Of a stretch of 64,000 bases of DNA, positions 7,939 through 14,932 are shown in pieces. A program made the position numbers and the translations under genes. Position 1 is the first letter of the stretch; each line of letters opens with the position of its first letter. Source of the stretch: Rhodoferax sp. (GTDB lineage Bacteria; Pseudomonadota; Gammaproteobacteria; Burkholderiales; Burkholderiaceae_C); NCBI RefSeq assembly GCF_030697375.1, contig NZ_JAUYQD010000014.1:27021-91020 (forward strand), written 5' to 3'. Under the pieces are notes generated by a model. The model saw only the letters and a program-made list of their open reading frames with translations, was not told the origin of the DNA and made no database searches.

Positions 7939-8051
7939 GTACTGCGAGCACCTTCGAATTCCATCGGTATGCACCTGCTTGGGAGCGGGCCACGATTTCC
8001 AGGCCCGGTCCCAGCGTTGGTCGGTTGATGGCTTCCTTGGGAAGGTCTGTG

Positions 8052-8510
8052 TTAGCGCTGTGCCTCCAGCTCCTTCACCACCGCCGCCACCGACCCGGCA
8101 TCGGGCAGGTGCGACAAGGCGCCCACCAGTTCATCACGCACCTGAGCCAGATGGGCGTCAAACCGGGCCGCATCAACGCCCAGCGTGGTGGCGATGGACT
8201 GGACGTGGGCGCGTTCTGCGGCGCTCAGGCTGCCATCGGCGTAGGCGGTCATCAGACACATCAGCACCACGGTGTCGGCAAATTCGGCGGAGCTGCCCGC
8301 CAGCGTTGCGGCGTCAAACGGATGGGCCTGGGGGTCGGCCAACATGGCGGCGGTGGTGGGCATGTCGGCGCTGCGGGAGGATTCGTAGAACTGGCCGATC
8401 AGCGCCGCTTCGGCGGGCTGAATGTCGTCCACCAAGGCGACGGACAGCATGGCCTTGGTGAGCTGGGTGACTTGTGCGGGGCTGAGGTCTTGGTCTTTCA
8501 TGGGGGGCAT
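8052..8510 (-). CDS. TerB-like small alpha-helical protein, last gene of the PspA operon
   Basis: A 152-residue all-alpha protein. [20 protein letters not shown] matches the metal-binding D-x-x-x-x-x-E helix of TerB/DjlA-N domains, and an N-terminal helix pair ([18 protein letters not shown]) gives a second, weaker copy. AAAGGAG precedes the ATG at 8510. It follows the AAA+ ATPase gene by 67 bases on the same strand. TerB domains associate with membrane-stress and tellurite-resistance complexes, which fits the PspA context. No enzymatic residues are evident. Confidence 0.7.
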   Translation of the reverse strand: MPPMKDQDLSPAQVTQLTKAMLSVALVDDIQPAEAALIGQFYESSRSADMPTTAAMLADPQAHPFDAATLAGSSAEFADTVVLMCLMTAYADGSLSAAERAHVQSIATTLGVDAARFDAHLAQVRDELVGALSHLPDAGSVAAVVKELEAQR

Positions 8511-8577
8511 GGTGATCTCCTTTGTTCGCGGGTATGTTGGGTAAGGTTCAGGGTAGGGGGGTGAACGGGGCTGGCTG

Positions 8578-10419
8578 TTAGCGCGCCAGTGCGCGGCGTT
8601 TGGCGTCCAGCAGATTGCTTTGGATGTCGGCGATGGCCATGTCGCGGTAGCGCTTGGGAAGCATGGAGCGCCGGGAAGTTTCCGACACCGCCAGCAGCTC
8701 CATGAATTCGATCATGTCGCGCTCTTGCGGCGGCATGAAGTCCTCCATGGCGGCTTTCAGTGCGGACGCGTCCAGGGGTGAAGCCTGGTTGCGGGCCAGC
8801 TCCACGGCCAGCAGGGCCAGGGCTTCCAGGTCGGCGTTGGAATAACCCACCAGGGTTTCGCACAGGGTGAGCAGCTCCTCCACGCTGGCCACGCAGGTTT
8901 CGCCGTAGCGCGCCAGCACGGCCTGCAGCACCTGCACCCGCTCGCTGGCTGCGTCGCAGTAGAAGAAGGGAATCTTGCGGTCCAGGCGGCCGGGGCGTTT
9001 GATGTCGGTGTCGAGTTTGTCGGGGCGGTTGGTCATCATCACAAACAGCACCTGGCCCCGGTTCTCGGTCTCGGCCATGAACTCCTTGAGCCGCGCGATC
9101 ACGCGCGAGCTGGTGCCGTCGTCGCCGCCTTCACCGCCGCCCGAGCCAAAGCTGCGGTCGCCCTCATCGATGATCACGGCAATGGGGCCCATGGCCTTGA
9201 CGGTGGCCAGCACGCGCTCCAGGTTGGCCTCGGTGGAGCCCACCCATTTGGAGCGGAAGTTTTTCAGCGCCACGGCGGACAAGCCCGCCTCTTTCAAAAA
9301 GGCCTTGATGACAAAGGTTTTGCCCGAGCCCATGGGGCCCACGGCCAGCAGGCCCATGGGTGTCAGGGTGGTTTCGCCGGCCTTCAGGTTCTTGGCGATG
9401 GCCAGCAGCTCGTGTTTGATGTTTTCGTGCCCGCCCACGGAAGCCAGGCCGTGTTTGGGCTCAATGAATTCGATCAGGCCCGCACACTCTTTTTCGATCA
9501 TTTCGCGCTTGCGGGCGTGGATAACCTTGAGCACTTCCTGGTTCGGGTCACAGGTGGGCAGGGTTTTGCCGGGTTCGATCAGCTTGCCAATCTCGGCCGG
9601 TGTCATGCCGGCCGTGATGCTGGCCAGGGTGGTGGCGCGGGTGTCTGCATCCGGGGTGCCTTGCAGCAGTTGCAGTATCAGGGCGCGCCGCTCGGGCTCG
9701 TTCATGCCATGGCCCTCGGAGCTGGCCAAAATGCTGGCCAGTTGCACGGTGCGCAGGCCGCCCGTGCGTTCCGAAAACAGCGTCACCTGTTGCGCGCTGA
9801 GTTTGGGCGCGAAAAAGGCGATCACCCGACGGCGCAGGTCCAGGTCGGGCATGGGGATTTCGATGGCCGCCACCTTGGGGCTGGACAAGAGTCCGGGGTT
9901 GATGGCGTTGAGCGACTCCGAGATCAGGATGGTGATGTTGTCGCCGCTGGTCAGGGTTTTGTCCAGCGACCAGCGGTGAAAGGCCAGGTAGACCTGCCGG
10001 TCTTGTGAGGAGATGTAGCCAGACTCCCCGGAGGGCAGCAGCGCGTCGGCGTAGGGAACAATCAGCGCGGTGGACTGTTCACCGCGCATTTGGGTTTCCA
10101 GCGTGTGCAAAGCCTGCAGCATGTCGGGTTCGTCACCGCTGTCGCTGCCGTTGGTGCTGGCTTTGCTGGTGGCGTCAGGCACACCGCTCAATTTGCGGAT
10201 GCCGCGCTCCAGGCTGACCTCAAAGACATGTTTTTTGGTGTCTTTGAACAGCTCGGCCACCAAAAAGGTTTGCAGGCTGTGCAGCGTGTCGCCGACCAGA
10301 AAGTTGTCGAACACATTGCGGTACAGCACGAAGGTGGAGGCTTCACCCGCCAGGTACTTTTGCCTCAGGGTTTCCGCCCACCGGGGCAGCACATTGCGCG
10401 TCGTTGTGGGGGCGGTCAT
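8578..10419 (-). CDS. Tandem AAA+ ATPase (degenerate D1, active Vps4/FtsH-like D2) beside PspA
   Basis: I start this at ATG 10419 (613 residues, GAGAG upstream), 13 bases past the PspA stop. The N-terminal half resembles a degenerate AAA domain: it has [10 protein letters not shown], an acidic Walker-B-like segment and sensor-1-like [11 protein letters not shown] but no Walker A. The C-terminal half is complete: GPMGSGKT at about residue 361, a Walker B in [12 protein letters not shown] near 410, [22 protein letters not shown] as sensor 1 and arginine-finger region, then an alpha-helical lid. The RPGR box is characteristic of the classical AAA clade (Vps4, FtsH, Cdc48). Being coupled to PspA, an ESCRT-III homologue, it is a good candidate for the ATPase that remodels or disassembles PspA polymers. 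Confidence 0.85.
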   Translation of the reverse strand: MTAPTTTRNVLPRWAETLRQKYLAGEASTFVLYRNVFDNFLVGDTLHSLQTFLVAELFKDTKKHVFEVSLERGIRKLSGVPDATSKASTNGSDSGDEPDMLQALHTLETQMRGEQSTALIVPYADALLPSGESGYISSQDRQVYLAFHRWSLDKTLTSGDNITILISESLNAINPGLLSSPKVAAIEIPMPDLDLRRRVIAFFAPKLSAQQVTLFSERTGGLRTVQLASILASSEGHGMNEPERRALILQLLQGTPDADTRATTLASITAGMTPAEIGKLIEPGKTLPTCDPNQEVLKVIHARKREMIEKECAGLIEFIEPKHGLASVGGHENIKHELLAIAKNLKAGETTLTPMGLLAVGPMGSGKTFVIKAFLKEAGLSAVALKNFRSKWVGSTEANLERVLATVKAMGPIAVIIDEGDRSFGSGGGEGGDDGTSSRVIARLKEFMAETENRGQVLFVMMTNRPDKLDTDIKRPGRLDRKIPFFYCDAASERVQVLQAVLARYGETCVASVEELLTLCETLVGYSNADLEALALLAVELARNQASPLDASALKAAMEDFMPPQERDMIEFMELLAVSETSRRSMLPKRYRDMAIADIQSNLLDAKRRALAR

Positions 10420-10432
10420 GGCGGGTTCGCTC

Positions 10433-11143
10433 TCAGAGGGTTTTGGCGGGCGTCGCCTGGGCGGCGGCACGGGCCTGTTTCATGGCCTCCAGCTGGGCCT
10501 TGGCGGTGACGCTGCCGCTGCTTTGGCGCAGTTTGTTCAGGCGCACGTCCAGGTCCGAGCCGTGCAACTCCGCACCCAAACTGGCCTGCGCCACCTGGCT
10601 CTTGATGTGGTCGCGCACCGCGCCCAGCGCCTGCACTTCGGCATCCACCGACAAACCATCGAGCTGGCCCTGGATCTTGATGCGCGCCTGGGCGCTGTGC
10701 ATCTGCGCCAGCATGCGGTCTTTTTCGGCCTTGAGCTTGTCGATTTCGGATTTCACCTGGATCAGCGAATCCTTGGCGGTGTCGGCATCGGTGGTGGCCT
10801 GCGCGGCATCGGCGCGCAGGTCGGTGATGGCGGTGTCCAGCGCGTTTTTCTTCTGGATCAGCACCACGGCCAGGTCGTCCTGGTTGGTGGCCAGGGCGGT
10901 TTCCAGATCGGCGCTCACGCTGGCGAGTTCGCGCTCGTGTGTGTCCAGGCGGGCCGTGATCTCTTGGCGGCGGGCAATGATGGAGCCGGTGGCCGCCTTG
11001 AGCTGGCTGTACTTCTCGATCATGGACGCGATGGCGTTTTGGTAGGCAATCTCGGGGTGCTCTTTTTCGATGTCGGACACCCACAATGAGATGAATCCGG
11101 TCCACAAATTGGACAGACGGGCGAAGATTGCGTTATTGGCCAT
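10433..11143 (-). CDS. PspA/IM30 (ESCRT-III-like) membrane-stress protein
   Basis: A 236-residue, almost wholly alpha-helical protein with long heptad patterns and the PspA-type N-terminus: a short amphipathic helix, then SDIEKEHPEIAYQNAI, where helix 1 of PspA begins. AGGAG stands upstream of the ATG. PspA/IM30 proteins polymerise on stressed inner membranes and are structural homologues of ESCRT-III. This copy is not beside pspB, pspC or pspF. Instead it sits between a membrane coiled-coil protein and an AAA+ ATPase, so its regulation must differ from the E. coli phage-shock system. The C-terminus is extended and Ala/Lys-rich. Confidence 0.85.
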   Translation of the reverse strand: MANNAIFARLSNLWTGFISLWVSDIEKEHPEIAYQNAIASMIEKYSQLKAATGSIIARRQEITARLDTHERELASVSADLETALATNQDDLAVVLIQKKNALDTAITDLRADAAQATTDADTAKDSLIQVKSEIDKLKAEKDRMLAQMHSAQARIKIQGQLDGLSVDAEVQALGAVRDHIKSQVAQASLGAELHGSDLDVRLNKLRQSSGSVTAKAQLEAMKQARAAAQATPAKTL

Positions 11144-11182
11144 GGGTTCTCCTGGTTGAATGCAGTGGGGGAAAATAAGAGC

Positions 11183-12034
11183 TTACGCCTTGAGTGTGCG
11201 TGCAGCGTTGCGGGCGGCTGGGTTGGGCGCTGCCGCCTTGGGGGCATCGAATTCAAACGCCTGCGGCGACTCAAATTCGGCCGCCACCTCTTCGGCAATG
11301 CGCAGGCGTGACAAGGACTCTTCGAGCTTGCCACCCATATCGGTCGAGTAGGGCGAGGTGATCACCAGTTGGTAGACCTCTTCCATTTTGTCGGGCATGG
11401 AGATCAGCGTGGCCTCCAGCGCACTGCGGCGCACGGCCAGGCGGCGCGAGCGGTGCATCACCTCGGTGTATTCGGCCAGGGCGCTGCGCAGTTGGCGCAT
11501 CTCCTCCTCCGGCAAGGCCGGGTTTTGCAACTGCGCCTGGATGCTGGCAATGCGTTTGACCACCACGTCTTCACTGGCGTGGTCCTTGCGTGTTTTCAGC
11601 GAGAGGTTGACCACACACAGACCCAGGTAGTCCACGGTGAGGTCTTCCAGCTTTTCCACGTCCTGGCGGGTGAGCTTGGTGCGGCTGTCGCTGGCCGCCT
11701 GGTACAGGGCCTGGACCCTGTTGTACATATGCTGGTAGGTGGCCATGGCGCTGGTGTCGCCGTAGTTGCTGAGTTCGGCCAGGAGCTGAATGCGGCGCTG
11801 TGCGCGCGCCTGCTGGTGCTGCGCCCGGTCCACGGCGGCCTGAAACGAGGGCAAGCCAGGAATCGCCAGGGCAGCCAGCACCTCGCTGCCCAGCGCCACC
11901 ACGCCCACCAGGGCCAGACCTGTCCAGCCAAAGGGAATGGAGGCAAAAATAGCCGCCACCCCGCAGGCCAGCAGGGCAACGCGGTTGTTCGGGTGCTTTA
12001 AAAACGCACCCAGGTAAGACGGTTTGGGGTTCAC
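11183..12034 (-). CDS. Membrane-anchored coiled-coil protein of the PspA operon, unknown function
   Basis: A 283-residue protein from a GTG start. Two adjacent hydrophobic segments (VALLACGVAAIFASIPF and LALVGVVALGSEVLAALAI, about residues 18-56) form a helical hairpin. The rest is cytosolic-looking and helical, with a coiled-coil stretch around residues 70-230. No known domain is recognised. It lies 39 bases upstream of pspA and 15 bases downstream of the binding-protein fusion, so it is very likely co-transcribed. Topology suggests a membrane anchor for PspA or for the ATPase, replacing PspB/PspC; that role is inference. Confidence 0.7.
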   Translation of the reverse strand: MNPKPSYLGAFLKHPNNRVALLACGVAAIFASIPFGWTGLALVGVVALGSEVLAALAIPGLPSFQAAVDRAQHQQARAQRRIQLLAELSNYGDTSAMATYQHMYNRVQALYQAASDSRTKLTRQDVEKLEDLTVDYLGLCVVNLSLKTRKDHASEDVVVKRIASIQAQLQNPALPEEEMRQLRSALAEYTEVMHRSRRLAVRRSALEATLISMPDKMEEVYQLVITSPYSTDMGGKLEESLSRLRIAEEVAAEFESPQAFEFDAPKAAAPNPAARNAARTLKA

Positions 12035-12049
12035 GCGGGGTGGGTCACA

Positions 12050-13627
12050 TTACTTGGAGAATCTCGCCCAGATGCGCGCGATGTCCTGCTGGTCTTGTTC
12101 CGACAGGATAGGAATGGGCGAGGAATGGCTGAGCGAGGCGGTGCTGGGCACCACGGCCGGGTTGGATTTCACGCTCTCGCTCATGAACTCGCCGGCTTTG
12201 AGGTTGGCGTTGGCGTAGCCCACGGTGTTGGAGATTTTGGCAATCACCTGGGGGCGCAGCAGGTAGTCGATGAACAGGTGCGCCTCGCGCTTGTTCTTGG
12301 CGTTGGCGGGCACGGCCATGGCGTCAATGGCCAGCAGGCCGCCGTCTGCCGGTACCCGGTATTCCACTGCGCCGCGCGACTTGGCCTGGGCCTGCACCGC
12401 GTCGCCCGAGAAGCCAATGGCCACGCAGATTTTGCCGTTGGCCAGCGCGTCGATGTACTGGTCGGTGGGGATCACCTTGACGATGCCGGCCAGGCGGTCC
12501 AGCACCTGGGCGGCGGCGTTGGTGGAATTTTTGCCATCCCACTTGCCTTGTCCACCGGCCATGGCGGCCAGCGGCACCACGTCGGTGGCGGAGTCCACCA
12601 CGCCCACGCCGCAGGACTGGAAGCGCCGGGCGACTTCGGGGTCGAACACATTGGTCAGCGAATCCATGGCGCGCCCGGGGTAGGCCTTGGCCGTGAGCTT
12701 GGGGTTCCAGGCGATACCCACCGTGTACCACATATAGGGCAGGCTGTAGGCGCCGTCCTTGTCCCAGGCGCGCAGCGTGGCGTCCACCCGGGGGTCGATA
12801 TTGCTCAGGTTTTTGAGGCTGGCCTTGTCCAGCTTGCCCAGCAGGCCCTTGGCCGCCATGGCGGGCACGGCGTTGGCGGTGGGGAACACCACGTCGTAGG
12901 GCGTGCCACCGGCGCGCAGCTTGGTTTGCAGGTCGTCGTTGCTGGAAAAAATGTCGTAGACCACGCGGATGTGGTGCTCTTTCTCAAAGTCTTGCAGCAC
13001 GCTGGGCTCGATGTAGTCGGGCCAGTTGAGCACACGCACCGTGTCCTTGGCGCTGGAGCCCACGCCGTTGACTGCGCGGCGCAGGTTCATCAGCACGGTG
13101 GCGGTGATCAGGCCGTCCACCGTCACGTGTTGGGACTCTTGGAACGCTTCGGTGGCCACCTGGGTTTGCGGGCCGAAGGTGCCGTCCAGGGGCCCCGCGT
13201 TAAAGCCCAGTTTGCCCAGCAGGATTTGCGCTTCGCGCAGCCCGGCGGCGTCCACCAGTTTTTCGCGGCCTTTGTAGTTGCCGCTGGACCAGTTTTGTGT
13301 TTGCCAGATGACGCGGCGGATGGCGTTCAGCAGCGTGTCGCTCACCTGGTTGGTGGGGGCCAACCCATTTTGCGCCGAGAAGGTGCGAATCGCCTCCAGT
13401 GTTCCTGGCGTCAGCATTCCGCTGGGGGTTTCGCGCAGCAGGCCCATGCGGGCCAGCAGGCGCTGGGCGGTTTCCACCTTGGCATTGCGGGCGCCTGGGT
13501 TGGCGGGTGCGGGCGTGGTGGCTTCGGGTTTGGCGGTGCCAAAGACAAAACCTTGGGCCTGTGCGGTGCCGGTCATCAGGCCGCTGCAGCACAGGGCGGT
13601 CAGCAGGGCAAGGGTGCGAATTTTCAT
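12050..13627 (-). CDS. Two peptidoglycan-binding domains fused to a PotF/PotD-like polyamine-binding protein
   Basis: A 525-residue secreted protein with a signal peptide ending near TAQAQG. Residues about 50-107 and 120-188 are two PG_binding_1 modules (for example REAQILLGKLGFNAGPLDGT). From about residue 198 to the end runs a type 1 periplasmic binding protein: VLNWPDYIEPSVLQDFEKE and FSSNDDLQTKLRAGGTPYDV are hallmarks of PotD/PotF spermidine/putrescine receptors. No cognate permease or ATPase is adjacent, so it is probably not a transporter receptor. It may hold the ligand domain at the cell wall as a periplasmic sensor for the PspA module. I know of no characterised protein with this fusion. 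Confidence 0.85.
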   Translation of the reverse strand: MKIRTLALLTALCCSGLMTGTAQAQGFVFGTAKPEATTPAPANPGARNAKVETAQRLLARMGLLRETPSGMLTPGTLEAIRTFSAQNGLAPTNQVSDTLLNAIRRVIWQTQNWSSGNYKGREKLVDAAGLREAQILLGKLGFNAGPLDGTFGPQTQVATEAFQESQHVTVDGLITATVLMNLRRAVNGVGSSAKDTVRVLNWPDYIEPSVLQDFEKEHHIRVVYDIFSSNDDLQTKLRAGGTPYDVVFPTANAVPAMAAKGLLGKLDKASLKNLSNIDPRVDATLRAWDKDGAYSLPYMWYTVGIAWNPKLTAKAYPGRAMDSLTNVFDPEVARRFQSCGVGVVDSATDVVPLAAMAGGQGKWDGKNSTNAAAQVLDRLAGIVKVIPTDQYIDALANGKICVAIGFSGDAVQAQAKSRGAVEYRVPADGGLLAIDAMAVPANAKNKREAHLFIDYLLRPQVIAKISNTVGYANANLKAGEFMSESVKSNPAVVPSTASLSHSSPIPILSEQDQQDIARIWARFSK

Positions 13628-13660
13628 GGGGTGATCCTGTTCAAAATGCGGCGTAGGCCA

Positions 13661-14140
13661 CTACTTGCCCGAGGCAAAACAAATGGTGTTGCGGGACTGG
13701 GCCAGCTGGAACAGCTTGGCCGCCTTGTCCTGGTTGGCGGGGATGCCACCCTGGCCCTTCAGGGTCATCTCGCCCAGGTGGCAGGCTGCGCCGCCGTCGC
13801 CCCCTTGCACGGCCAGCTCCAGGTGGACACGGGCCTGGGCATAGTCGCCGCTGTCGAGCAGCTTGCGACCGGTCTCGGCGTTTTCTGCGACCGACAGTTT
13901 GGAGGCTTGCGCCGTGGCGGCCGCGGGTGGAGTCGATGGCGGGCTGGACGGTGCGAGCTCCACCGCCGAGGGTTGGGCGGGTGTGGTCGGTGTGGCGGAG
14001 GGGCTGGCGGTGGTGGACTGCTGCCACCCCGCGTCGTCCTGCAGCCGGTCTTTCAGGCCCAGATGCCACACGGCCGAAGCCATACCGCCGATGACGGCCA
14101 GACCGATCAGGCCTTTGGAGAGAGGGGTCAAACTGGCCAT
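13661..14140 (-). CDS. Single-pass membrane protein with Sel1-like repeat
   Basis: The ATG at 14140 is preferred over one at 14173, giving 159 residues and leaving 4 bases after the upstream stop. One N-terminal helix (LIGLAVIGGMASAVWHLG) is followed by a Ser/Thr/Pro/Ala-rich linker of about 50 residues and a C-terminal tetratricopeptide/Sel1-like block (TGRKLLDSGDYAQARVHLEL, then KDQ-type repeat ending AAKLFQLAQ). The layout suggests a periplasmic protein-protein interaction module tethered to the inner membrane. Its function is unknown; position places it in the PspA operon. Confidence 0.65.
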   Translation of the reverse strand: MASLTPLSKGLIGLAVIGGMASAVWHLGLKDRLQDDAGWQQSTTASPSATPTTPAQPSAVELAPSSPPSTPPAAATAQASKLSVAENAETGRKLLDSGDYAQARVHLELAVQGGDGGAACHLGEMTLKGQGGIPANQDKAAKLFQLAQSRNTICFASGK

Positions 14141-14144
14141 GGGC

Positions 14145-14822
14145 TTATTCCTTGGAGGTAGACGGCACGCCAAACTGTTGCGTCAGGCCTTGCAGGCGCT
14201 GGCTGAGCTGGGTGATTTCCCCCAGTTGGCGTGCGGTCTGGTCTTTGGCGGCGTTCAGTTGGGCTTGCTGGGTGGCGGTTTCTTGTGCGGCGCGGGCCAG
14301 TTCACGGGAAACCAGGGATTCGAGTTCTGCGATTTGCTTGCGGATGTCGCCCACCACCTGCTCCTGGCGGGCGGCCACGGCATTCAGGCGGGTTTGCGAC
14401 TCCGCTTCCAGTGCCTGCAGGTTCAGTTGCAACTGTTGGCTGTGTGCGGTCAGCGCATTCACTTTGGCGGCTGCATCGGACAAAGGGTCTTCAATGGACC
14501 AGGACTCGTCGGCCGCATCCATGGCTTGGATCGCCATCAGGCGCGTGGCCTCGTCCATGGCACTGAGCCCATCGACCAGCCGCAACAGCCGCTCGGCCGG
14601 GTACAGGGAGGGCGGGACGCCGCCGTTGGCGTAGATCTCGTCCAGATTCAAGGGGGCACCGGCACTGGGCGGGGCGCTTGCCGCTGTGCTGGCGTTTGGC
14701 GCCACCAGGTCTGGGCTGAGGCCCGTGCTGTCCGTGGTGGGGCTGAGGGGAGCGGTCGGCTCCGGCGGTAGATCTTTCCTGACCAGCCCGGCCTTTTCTA
14801 AAAAGTCCAGCATGCCCTTCAT
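14145..14822 (-). CDS. Cytosolic coiled-coil protein, first gene of the PspA operon
   Basis: A 225-residue protein without signal peptide or membrane helix. Residues about 15-60 are Pro/Ser/Ala-rich and low-complexity. Residues about 65-110 form a compact acidic region (LLRLVDGLSAMDEATRLMAI), and 110-215 is a continuous Gln/Ala-rich coiled coil. No family is recognised. It is the promoter-proximal gene of a seven-gene minus-strand run ending at 8052 and is separated by 110 bases from the GGDEF-EAL gene upstream. It may serve as a partner or regulator of PspA, in the way that PspF-binding partners do elsewhere; this is inference. Confidence 0.65.
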   Translation of the reverse strand: MKGMLDFLEKAGLVRKDLPPEPTAPLSPTTDSTGLSPDLVAPNASTAASAPPSAGAPLNLDEIYANGGVPPSLYPAERLLRLVDGLSAMDEATRLMAIQAMDAADESWSIEDPLSDAAAKVNALTAHSQQLQLNLQALEAESQTRLNAVAARQEQVVGDIRKQIAELESLVSRELARAAQETATQQAQLNAAKDQTARQLGEITQLSQRLQGLTQQFGVPSTSKE

Positions 14823-14932
14823 TGCGTGTCCTCCACCCTGATGTTGATCTGCAACGCCTGCCTCGGCTGGAATGTTCCAAGGGCAGGGCTGATACGTGTC
14901 GTTCAGGGGAGTTTAATGCCAATTTTTGCGGA

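Noticed and set aside
8052..8510. Tellurite-resistance operon
   Set aside because: Only a TerB-like fold is present; no TerC, TerD or TerZ homologue occurs in the window and the gene belongs with pspA.
12095..14161. Long open frame on the plus strand opposite the PspA-operon genes (688 codons)
   Set aside because: Composition is Gly/His/Gln/Val-rich as expected for the antisense of GC-rich coding sequence, it has no domain, and real genes with signal peptide and known domains occupy the other strand.
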